Assembly (NCBI RefSeq): GCF_018986735.1
Contig: NZ_CP065521.1
Coordinates: forward strand, 2,108,001 to 2,172,000
Length of the DNA: 64,000 nucleotides
Source: Schaalia sp. 19OD2882
GTDB lineage: Bacteria; Actinomycetota; Actinomycetes; Actinomycetales; Actinomycetaceae
Reading direction: 5' to 3'
Shown: piece after piece, positions 56,326-64,000 of the stretch
Layout of the letters: every line of letters begins with the position of its first letter
Position numbering within the stretch: the stretch's first letter is position 1
Notes under the pieces: generated by a model
Database searches by the model: none
What the model was told of the DNA's origin: nothing
The model's input: only the letters and a program-made list of their open reading frames with translations
Made by a program: the position numbers and the translations under genes

Positions 56326-58194
56326 TCAGGACATGGCAAGTGTGGCAATCATCCATGTGGAACCGACCACGGCCAGCGCAATGAGGATCATTCCTCCACG
56401 CGCCCACCACTGGGGCAGCAGTGCTTCGGCGGCAAGGGCCACACCGCGCCGCAGGTCCGCGCCCGTGGGCAGCATCCACATGATGGCCAAGGTCACCCAC
56501 AGGTCCGCCAGGAGCAGGCCGAACCACAGGGGGTCGTGCAGCCAGTGGTGGGAGCCCTCCACGGATCCCGTGGCCGTGACGACCTCGAAGGGCCAGTACC
56601 AGCTCGGGGCTCCGACGATGACATTGGCCGCCACCGCCCACAGGGAAAGGGCCGTGGCCGCACCCACCAGCAGCCCGAAGAGCAGTGAGAGAGCGTGGAC
56701 GACAAGGTGCCACGGCGAGGCCGCCAGCACCGCCCACGTGTCCGAGGCCTTCGGGCCCGAGTGGCGCACTCGCCGCTGCTCGCGGGCCCTGTGCAGTGCG
56801 CCCGGCAGGCCCGTGACGAGCAGCACGGCAAGCACGGCGCAGGACCCGTAGGCGCCACCGACGGCCGCGATCATTGCCAGCGGCATGAGCATGAACAGTC
56901 CCGTGAACCACGCCGGCCTCGGAGAGCGCGGGATGTACAGGGGAAGGCCGTTCATCACGTTGACGACGGGCAGGATCGGGGCGGGCTGCACAGTGATCGG
57001 AGCCGGCGAGGGGCCCACCACCTGGCGTGCAGGAGGCGGTGGTGGATGCTGGGCCACCGGCACGGGCGCAGCAGGGGCGGTGCGCGGCGCAAAGGGGGCC
57101 CTCAAACCCCCGGGACCGATCGGGGTGGGCCTGAAGTCCATGGGAACGGGAGGCGGAGGCAGCGTGTGCCCCTCCGGCAACGCCGTGGTCGCGCCGACGG
57201 TGGGAGCCGGCATGAGCGTCGTCGCCGAATCGTCCGGGAAACCCTGCAGCCCCAGGGCAATGGGTCGATCGGGGGCGGGCGGAGGGGCAGGGCGCGTCCA
57301 GGGGGCGCCCGCGATCGGCCGGGGGACCAGGCCGGCGTGCACCCGGGCCGCTTCCTCGGCGTTCAAGGGCGAAGGAACTCCGCGCCACCTGGCGCAACCC
57401 GGTTCGACCCCACAGGCCGCTTCGAAGAGCTCGACGAAGTGCTGCGGCCTCGGCCGGGTCTCGGGGGCGGGCTCAAGGGCCTGGAGGAGGACGCGGGTGA
57501 GTGCCTCCGACAGCCCGTCGGTGTCGCACCGCCCCTCCATGACCCGCATGAGGACGTGCCCGGAGGCCCCCGACCCGTAGGGCTGACGGCCTGTTGCCGC
57601 GTTGAGCAATGTGGCCGACAGCGCCCACCAGTCGGTGTCCGGGCTGGCGAGTTCGCCGGTGAGCAATTCGGGTGCGGTGAATCCGGCGGTTCCCGAGATG
57701 AGGCCCGTCGAGGTCAGTCGCTGGTCGCCCTCGGCCAAGGCGATTCCGAAGTCGATGAGTACCGGCCCTTGCGGGGAGCAGATGACGTTGGAGGGCTTGA
57801 CGTCACGGTGGACGATCCGCGCGGCGTGCACCTTGTCCAGGGTCGAGTGCAGCAGGCGGGCCAGTGCCGCAAGGTCGTAGGGGTGCAGGGGCCCGGTGTC
57901 GAGCAGCGAGGCGAGGCTGGGCCCTTCGACGAGTTCGGTGACGACGAAGGGTTGGGCGCCCTCGACCTCGATGTCGAGGACGTGCGCCACGCCCTCGCCG
58001 GAGACCGAATTGACGATGCGGGCCTCACGCACCAGACGTTCGCGTGCTTCGTCGCTGGAGGCGAGCGCGGGATGGATGAGTTTGAGGGCGACCTGCCCAC
58101 CGCCCTCGTCCTCGGCCAGCCACACGGTCCCGGCCCCGCCCGCACCCAGGCGATGGACGAGACGGTAGCCACCCACGCTCCGCTCACTCCTCAC
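56326..58194 (-). CDS. Serine/threonine protein kinase with polytopic C-terminus
   Basis: 622 aa from GTG 58194; GTG 58176 is an alternative. The kinase domain fills residues 10-265: Gly loop LGAGGAGTVW, Lys38, HRDVKPSN (Asp131) and DFG (Asp148). A Pro-rich linker (about 290-400) is followed by four or five membrane helices (FTGLFMLMPLAMIAAVGG to MILIALAVVGSTWMIATLAM). Most actinobacterial Pkn kinases have one helix and extracellular PASTA domains; this one has neither. Upstream of the DsbA-like gene. Targets unknown. Confidence 0.88.
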   Translation of the reverse strand: MRSERSVGGYRLVHRLGAGGAGTVWLAEDEGGGQVALKLIHPALASSDEARERLVREARIVNSVSGEGVAHVLDIEVEGAQPFVVTELVEGPSLASLLDTGPLHPYDLAALARLLHSTLDKVHAARIVHRDVKPSNVICSPQGPVLIDFGIALAEGDQRLTSTGLISGTAGFTAPELLTGELASPDTDWWALSATLLNAATGRQPYGSGASGHVLMRVMEGRCDTDGLSEALTRVLLQALEPAPETRPRPQHFVELFEAACGVEPGCARWRGVPSPLNAEEAARVHAGLVPRPIAGAPWTRPAPPPAPDRPIALGLQGFPDDSATTLMPAPTVGATTALPEGHTLPPPPVPMDFRPTPIGPGGLRAPFAPRTAPAAPVPVAQHPPPPPARQVVGPSPAPITVQPAPILPVVNVMNGLPLYIPRSPRPAWFTGLFMLMPLAMIAAVGGAYGSCAVLAVLLVTGLPGALHRAREQRRVRHSGPKASDTWAVLAASPWHLVVHALSLLFGLLVGAATALSLWAVAANVIVGAPSWYWPFEVVTATGSVEGSHHWLHDPLWFGLLLADLWVTLAIMWMLPTGADLRRGVALAAEALLPQWWARGGMILIALAVVGSTWMIATLAMS

Positions 58195-58300
58195 ACGGAC
58201 AGCCTACTGGCACGAGGAGAAGACACGGTCGTGGGGTACGAGTGGTGACACCGGGCCTGGCTCGGCGCAGGGGTCGCAAGGATGCACGGAGGAATTCGGG

Positions 58301-58322
58301 AGGATTTCAGAAGGATTTCAGA
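58301..58322 (+). repeat. Tandem 11-bp repeat upstream of the sugar ABC ATPase gene
   Basis: AGGATTTCAGA is repeated exactly twice back to back, about 150 bases ahead of the start codon. Could be a regulator site with one turn spacing. No consensus recognised. Confidence 0.4.
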
Positions 58323-58474
58323 AAAGGGTCTGGTGCTGGCAAAGACGGAGTGATAGGTTCAGGGAAGTGTCGCGTCCGGCGAGGTCCGTCAGGGCGACAC
58401 GGCGCCAGCGAAGACGCTGGTGTCTCCACAACGGATCGTCCGGCACGTACCTGCCGGTGGAGAGGTAACTGAAC

Positions 58475-59602
<1,128 letters not shown>

Positions 59603-59630
59603 GAAGCCGGGGCGCCCGGCCCCGCGACGG

Positions 59631-59691
59631 AGCACCCAGAGCCCCGTCCTCGTCCCCAAGACCAGCGGGAACGAGGGCGGGGCTCTGTGCT
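59631..59691 (+). terminator. Terminator after the sugar ABC ATPase gene
   Basis: Long stem: AGCAC..AGAGCCCCG..CCTCGT pairs with ACGAGG..CGGGGCTCT..GTGCT, with small internal bulges. It starts 28 bases past the stop codon. The strongest hairpin in this part of the window. Confidence 0.75.
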
Positions 59692-59721
59692 GCCCCCACA
59701 CCCGCATGAGACAATGGGCGC

Positions 59722-61131
59722 ATGTCGAACGCCCTGGAGATCACCGCGGCGACCGTGGACCCTGCCCTTCTGGACCTGCCGTGGGAGATCCCCCTGGAGC
59801 AGTGGCCCTCCGACATCCTTGCCGCCCTTCCGCGTGGCCTGTCCCGTCACGTCGTGCGCTTCGTCCACCTGTCCGACCGGGTCATCGCGGTCAAGGAGAT
59901 CGGCGAAGTCGTCGCCCACCACGAGTACGCCCTGCTGCGCGACCTGTCCAGACTTGAGGCGCCCTCGGTGCTGCCCACGGCCGTGATCACCGGCCGTCAC
60001 GACCGCAGGGGTGAGGAACTGGCCGCCGTCCTGGTCACCGAGCACCTGCAGTTCTCCCTGCCCTACCGCGCCCTCTTCTCCAAGCACATGACGCCCGACA
60101 CGGCGACCCGCCTCATCGACGCCCTCGCGGTGCTGCTGGTGCGCCTGCACCTGCTGGGCTTCTACTGGGGGGACGTGTCCCTGTCCAACACTCTCTTCCG
60201 CCGGGACGCGGGCTCGTTCAGCGCCTACCTGGTCGACGCCGAGACCGGCGAATTGCACCCGACGGGCCTGACCCGCGGGCAGCGCGAGTACGACGTGGAC
60301 CTGGCCCGCACGAACATCATCGGCGAACTCATGGACCTGCAGGCGGGCTCGTACTTCCCGGCCGATGAGGACCCGGTCGAGGTCGGGGACCGCATTCGCA
60401 CCCGCTACACGGATCTGTGGCGCGAACTCACGGAGGAGGAGTACATCGAGGCCGGTCAGCGTTGGCGCGTGCAGGCCCGCATCCAGCGCCTCAACGACCT
60501 GGGCTTCAATGTCGGGGAGTTGCGGATGACCTCCGACTTGGACGGGGAACGCATCGTCATCCAGCCGAAGGTCGTCGACGCAGGGCACCACCACCGTCGC
60601 CTCATGCGCCTGACCGGCTTGGACGTGGAGGAGCAGCAGGCCCAGCGCATGCTCAACGACCTGCAGACCTACCGCGCGATCACCGGCCAGGACGACCGTC
60701 CGCTGGAGATCGTCGCCCACGAGTGGATGCGCAATGTCTTCGAGCCGGTCATCGAGGCGATCCCCCCGCAATTGGCCGCCAAGCTGGAACCGGGGCAGGT
60801 TTTCCACGAGTTCCTCGAACACCGGTGGTTCCGGGCGTTGGAGGCCGGGCACGACCTGCCGACGGACGAGGTGATCCGCTCCTACGTGGAGTCGGTGCTG
60901 CCGACGAAGCGCGACGAGGCCCTGCTGCTGGACCCGGGGCCATTGGACACGGCGGAGTTCACCTCGCTCATGGCGGTCGAGGACCCGGCGGAACTGGACG
61001 GGATGCTGGGGCACGCCGATGCCCAGTCGGACCCGGATGTCACCCAGGACGCGGGTTCGTGGGCGCAGGAGGCCCCGGCACCGAAGATGCGTTTCGTGCC
61101 CGGCTTGGGCCTGCTCCCCGTGGTGGAGTGA
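59722..61131 (+). CDS. DUF4032 protein with LPS-kinase-like domain
   Basis: 469 aa. The N-terminal half is a kinase-like fold: VIAVKEIG (Lys position), VTEHLQFSLPYRALF, then GFYWGDVSLSNTLFRRD in place of HxDxxxxN, and YLVDAETGE for the metal Asp. The C-terminal half (LRMTSDLDGERIVIQPKVVDAGHHH, HEWMRNVFEPVIEAIP) is the conserved DUF4032 region of actinobacteria. No known substrate. Starts 120 bases after the sugar ATPase terminator; the glycerophosphodiesterase gene follows on the same strand. Confidence 0.85.
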   Translation: MSNALEITAATVDPALLDLPWEIPLEQWPSDILAALPRGLSRHVVRFVHLSDRVIAVKEIGEVVAHHEYALLRDLSRLEAPSVLPTAVITGRHDRRGEELAAVLVTEHLQFSLPYRALFSKHMTPDTATRLIDALAVLLVRLHLLGFYWGDVSLSNTLFRRDAGSFSAYLVDAETGELHPTGLTRGQREYDVDLARTNIIGELMDLQAGSYFPADEDPVEVGDRIRTRYTDLWRELTEEEYIEAGQRWRVQARIQRLNDLGFNVGELRMTSDLDGERIVIQPKVVDAGHHHRRLMRLTGLDVEEQQAQRMLNDLQTYRAITGQDDRPLEIVAHEWMRNVFEPVIEAIPPQLAAKLEPGQVFHEFLEHRWFRALEAGHDLPTDEVIRSYVESVLPTKRDEALLLDPGPLDTAEFTSLMAVEDPAELDGMLGHADAQSDPDVTQDAGSWAQEAPAPKMRFVPGLGLLPVVE

Positions 61132-61232
61132 CCGGCTGCGCTCTCCTTGCCCGCTGGTAGGATCTCGGCGTGCGGCCTCGGACGACTCCACGTCCGGGCG
61201 TGGCCGCACAGGCCCCTTCGGAAGGTAGACAA

Positions 61233-61982
61233 TTGTCCGAGTTCCCCCGGATCTTCGCCCACAGGGGCGCCTCGTCGCTGGCCCCCGAGAACACCATCGC
61301 CGCATTTTCCAAGGCCATGGAATGTGGGGCGAAGCGGATCGAATTCGACGTGGACGTCATGGGGGACGGCACGCTGTTGGTCATCCACGACGACACCTTG
61401 GACCGCACGACGAACTCCAGCGGCCCCTACCACGGCCTCGGATACTCGGATCTTCGTCGCATCGACGCGGGCGCCTGGTTCTCCCCCGCCTACCGATTCG
61501 AACGCATCCCCGAACTGGCCGATGTCATCGCCTTTGCCAACGCCAACGGCCTGGGCATGAACCTGGAGATCAAGCCGTGCCGGGCCGCCACCGAGCTGCG
61601 CGAGAAACTGTTGGAGAACCTGCTGGTGGCCATCGACCGGGTGCGCACCACGGACTTCCTCGTGTCCTCCTTCGACCACGACATGCTGGCCGGTTTCCAC
61701 GCCGCACGCCCCGACATCGCACTGGGATGGCTCCACGCGCGCGCCGACCAGGCCGGCCCGACGTGGCAGGAGGGGGCACGCCTGCTCCAGTGCCGGGCCG
61801 TCCACCCGCAGCTTGAGGGCCTCACGCGAGAGGAAGTCGCCGAGATCCGCGAGGCCGGTTTCGAAGTCAACGTGTGGACCGTCAACGACGTGGCCACCGC
61901 GCGTGAGTTGGCCTCGTGGGGAGTCGACGGCATCTTCACCGACCGCCCACAGGACTTCCCGGCCGAGGCCCTGGCCCGCTGA
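61233..61982 (+). CDS. Glycerophosphodiester phosphodiesterase
   Basis: 249 aa from TTG 61233 (GGAAGG 8 bases upstream); a GTG at 61170 lacks a ribosome site. TIM-barrel GDPD enzyme: AHRGASSLAPENTIAAF (catalytic His and Arg), EFDVDVMGDGTLLVIHDDTLDRTT (metal Glu/Asp and second His), NLEIKP, SSFDHDML, and NVWTVNDVATARELASWGVDGIFTDRP. No signal peptide, so a cytoplasmic GlpQ/UgpQ-like enzyme yielding glycerol-3-phosphate. Follows the DUF4032 gene by 100 bases. Confidence 0.92.
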   Translation: MSEFPRIFAHRGASSLAPENTIAAFSKAMECGAKRIEFDVDVMGDGTLLVIHDDTLDRTTNSSGPYHGLGYSDLRRIDAGAWFSPAYRFERIPELADVIAFANANGLGMNLEIKPCRAATELREKLLENLLVAIDRVRTTDFLVSSFDHDMLAGFHAARPDIALGWLHARADQAGPTWQEGARLLQCRAVHPQLEGLTREEVAEIREAGFEVNVWTVNDVATARELASWGVDGIFTDRPQDFPAEALAR

Positions 61983-62016
61983 CCCGCCTGCGGCGGCCTC
62001 CTCCGCGGGCGCCTCG

Positions 62017-63237
62017 TCACAGGTCGGACTCGGACTCCATCCGTTCGCGGTCCTTGCGCTGGACGTACTTGGCCAGGAAGATTTCGGCCACCGAGTCCAC
62101 GACCATGAGTCCGCCGACGACTCCACCCGCGACGGCCCACCACTTGCGGGGGCGCGGGGCGCGGATGGACAGGACCATGAGGCCCGCACCGATGGCGGCC
62201 TCGACGGCTGCGGCAGAACGGACGATCCACGGCCGGTCGATGGACAGGGCCTGGTAGGCGTCGAAGACGGGGTGGACGACCTTCTCACGGTCGGTGAGCA
62301 TGATGTCGACGCTTCGTCCGATGGCGTTGGAGATGCCGCGGGCGCGGTGGATCTCGAAGCCTTCGACCTCTTCGAGGTCGGTGCGCCCCAGCAGGAAGGA
62401 CGCGACTTCGACCGGCAGACCCAGGGCCGCGACGGCTTCGACGACGGCCGCGTCACCCTTGAGGCCGGTGGTGGCGACGAAGGCCTCTCGGTCGGCGCCG
62501 GGCACGGCCTGCGCGATCAGTGCGAGTTCCGGGCCGTCACCCACCAGGTCCAGGACCTCCTGGGGCAGAGTGGTGGCCGGGACCGCGCCCGTGACCAGCA
62601 GGTTCTCCATGCCCCAGTTGTGGGTGACGACATGTTCGATGTGGTCGTCGGTGACCAGGAAGGCCTGGAAGTCACCATCGGTGACGGACAGGGTGACCAG
62701 CGGCAGCTCACCGAAGTTCCAACCGAGTTTGTCCGGGGGCAGCTGGGCGATGAGGGCCCTGTGGCCTTCGGGCAGCTCACGGTCGGCCAGGTTCACGCCT
62801 TCGAGCGCCGCAAGCAGGGGCACTGACGAGGCAGGGGTGCGGCCGATCTCGACCAGACGCGAGGCTCCGGTGGCGTCCTCGTCCTCTTCGCCCGGGTAGG
62901 ACTCGGCCAAGGGCGACTCCCCTTCGGGCAGGTGGTCGGCTGCGGAGAGGCCCAATCGGACCTCGGCCTCGAAGAGGGTGGCAAGTTCCTCGGCCAGGTC
63001 CGCGGTGGAGGGGCCGGGTTGGGGCTGCGCAGCGCCCTTGGGGACCAGGGCGACGGCGCCACCCGCATCCGGGTCGGTGGAGACGGCCAAGGTCAGGCCG
63101 AGCAGGTGTGGGGAGGACTCGAACCACTCCATGTGGGCAAGGACGCCACGGTCCCGCAGTTCTGCGGCGACGCCCTCGGGGTCGAGGCGATGCCCGATGA
63201 CCATGCCTTCGATGCGGGTCCACTGGTGGGCGCCCAT
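62017..63237 (-). CDS. Conserved membrane protein of unknown function
   Basis: 406 aa from ATG 63237 (GGGGAG 5 bases upstream); the frame is open 43 codons further but without a ribosome site. Soluble N-terminal three quarters of mixed alpha/beta (MVIGHRLDPEGVAAELRDRG, LVTLSVTDGDFQAFLVTDDH, GWNFGELPLV). Two membrane helices at the C-terminus (VEAAIGAGLMVLSI and WAVAGGVVGGLMVVDSVAEIFLA) and a charged tail. I do not recognise the family. It lies downstream of the aldolase terminator and so is probably its own unit. Confidence 0.75.
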   Translation of the reverse strand: MGAHQWTRIEGMVIGHRLDPEGVAAELRDRGVLAHMEWFESSPHLLGLTLAVSTDPDAGGAVALVPKGAAQPQPGPSTADLAEELATLFEAEVRLGLSAADHLPEGESPLAESYPGEEDEDATGASRLVEIGRTPASSVPLLAALEGVNLADRELPEGHRALIAQLPPDKLGWNFGELPLVTLSVTDGDFQAFLVTDDHIEHVVTHNWGMENLLVTGAVPATTLPQEVLDLVGDGPELALIAQAVPGADREAFVATTGLKGDAAVVEAVAALGLPVEVASFLLGRTDLEEVEGFEIHRARGISNAIGRSVDIMLTDREKVVHPVFDAYQALSIDRPWIVRSAAAVEAAIGAGLMVLSIRAPRPRKWWAVAGGVVGGLMVVDSVAEIFLAKYVQRKDRERMESESDL

Positions 63238-63348
63238 GCGCACTCCCCTTTCTCCGATCCGCTCACCCTTGGACGCGGATTCTTCTTCCATTGTCGTCTT
63301 TCTCGGCCCGGAACGCACGTGGGCCGCGTCCGGATTCTCCCAATGATG

Positions 63349-63390
63349 CGGACGGGCCCGCCACACCCGAGGGTGCGACGGGCCCGTCCG
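63349..63390 (-). terminator. Terminator after fba
   Basis: Perfect 12-bp arms (63349-63360 / 63379-63390). The loop itself contains a 5-bp hairpin (CACCC/GGGTG, 63364-63375), making a two-level structure 35 bases past the aldolase stop. Confidence 0.75.
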
Positions 63391-63425
63391 GAGCTGCTGG
63401 CACTGCGAACCGGCTCTGGGAGTCG

Positions 63426-64000
63426 TCAGGCCATCTTGGTGCCGACCGAGCCCAGGCGCTCGCAGGCCTCGACCACGCGGGCGGCCATGCCGGCTTCAGC
63501 GGCCTTGCCCCAGGAGCGGGGGTCGTACATCTTCTTGTTGCCGACCTCGCCGTCGATCTTGAGCACGCCGTCGTAGTTGCGGAACATGTGCTCGACGACC
63601 GGGCGAGTGAAGGCGTACTGGGTGTCGGTGTCGACGTTCATCTTGATGACGCCATTGGCCACCGCCAGCGCGATCTCCTCGGCGGTGGAGCCGGAGCCGC
63701 CGTGCATGACCAGGTCGAAGGGGCGGTTGTGCGGGTGTCCGACCTTGGCGGCGACCTCTTCCTGGATGGTGCCCAGGATCTCGGGACGCAGCTTGACGTG
63801 GCCGGGCTTGTACACGCCGTGGACGTTGCCGAAGGTCAGAGCGGTCAGGTAGCGGCCGTTCTCGCCCAGACCCAGGGCCTCGACGGTCTTGAGGGCGTCC
63901 TCGGTGGTGGTGTAGAGCTTCTCGTTGATCTCGCCGACGACTCCGTCCTCTTCGCCACCGACGACACCGATCTCGACCTCGAGGATGGTGTTGGCGGCCA
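63426..64000 (-). CDS. fba: Class II fructose-bisphosphate aldolase, 5' end missing
   Basis: The last 191 codons are visible; the start lies beyond the window edge. Zinc-dependent glycolytic aldolase. Visible motifs: LEVEIGVVGGEEDGVVGE, YLTALTFGNVHGVYKPGHVKLRPEIL (zinc His in the FGNVHG part), MHGGSGSTAEEIALAVANGVIKMNVDTDTQ (second zinc His and phosphate/substrate residues), and DPRSWGKAAEAGM. The KPGHVKLRP loop is typical of the longer FbaA type. Confidence 0.97.
   Translation of the reverse strand, partial: AANTILEVEIGVVGGEEDGVVGEINEKLYTTTEDALKTVEALGLGENGRYLTALTFGNVHGVYKPGHVKLRPEILGTIQEEVAAKVGHPHNRPFDLVMHGGSGSTAEEIALAVANGVIKMNVDTDTQYAFTRPVVEHMFRNYDGVLKIDGEVGNKKMYDPRSWGKAAEAGMAARVVEACERLGSVGTKMA

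Overview
The window is high-GC DNA with dense, short-spaced genes, GTG/TTG starts and -10 hexamers of the TAGnnT type. It carries an actinobacterial set of genes: WXG100, the LytR_C and PLDc_N families, two-copy CIRCE in front of groEL, and menaquinone synthesis. The housekeeping proteins look like those of Actinomycetaceae (Actinomyces/Schaalia-like). That placement is inferred from protein character, not from an rRNA gene.

Layout. 1-6.5 kb: 5' part of a secreted CshA/GEVED-type surface protein, then the canonical str operon on the minus strand (rpsL-rpsG-fusA-tuf). 6.9-13.6 kb: a five-gene plus-strand operon with overlapping start/stop codons, combining an ECF-type importer (S, fused A-A, T) with two ABC 'exporter-fold' half transporters. 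The combination recalls siderophore/metal-chelate uptake loci. 13.6-22.3 kb, minus strand: a membrane-anchored, domain-permuted GH3 enzyme and an uncharacterised operon of an Hsp90-like ATPase, two YbjN-domain proteins and a large helical-repeat protein. 22.5-29.9 kb: rpoB-rpoC. 30-35.5 kb: tRNA-Asn, an acyltransferase, tRNA-Met, rplJ-rplL with a leader, rplK-rplA, nusG, secE and tRNA-Trp. This is the usual secE-nusG-rplKA-rplJL-rpoBC-str order, interrupted by the 6.5-22.4 kb block.

35.6-45.3 kb: aminotransferase, lipase-like hydrolase and adenosine deaminase-like genes, convergent with murB; an orphan WXG100 protein; groEL with two CIRCE operators; a LytR_C protein; ung; and an L,D-transpeptidase. 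45.4-52.6 kb: menE-menA, a PLDc_N membrane protein, GH42 beta-galactosidase divergent from a DeoR regulator, and menB. 52.6-55.3 kb: an ABC-2 exporter operon ending in a small XRE regulator, with a perfect palindrome lying on its promoter; a frameshifted DHFR/RibD-family gene; tRNA-Thr. 55.3-64 kb: DsbA-like thiol protein, a Ser/Thr kinase with a polytopic tail, an MsmK/UgpC-type sugar ABC ATPase, a DUF4032 kinase-like protein, a glycerophosphodiesterase, an unknown membrane protein, and class II fructose-bisphosphate aldolase running off the edge.

No rRNA, CRISPR array, insertion sequence, integrase or phage gene was seen. The least explained parts are the Hsp90/YbjN/helical-repeat operon (16.6-22.3 kb), the ECF plus exporter-fold operon, and the palindrome-controlled ABC/XRE operon.
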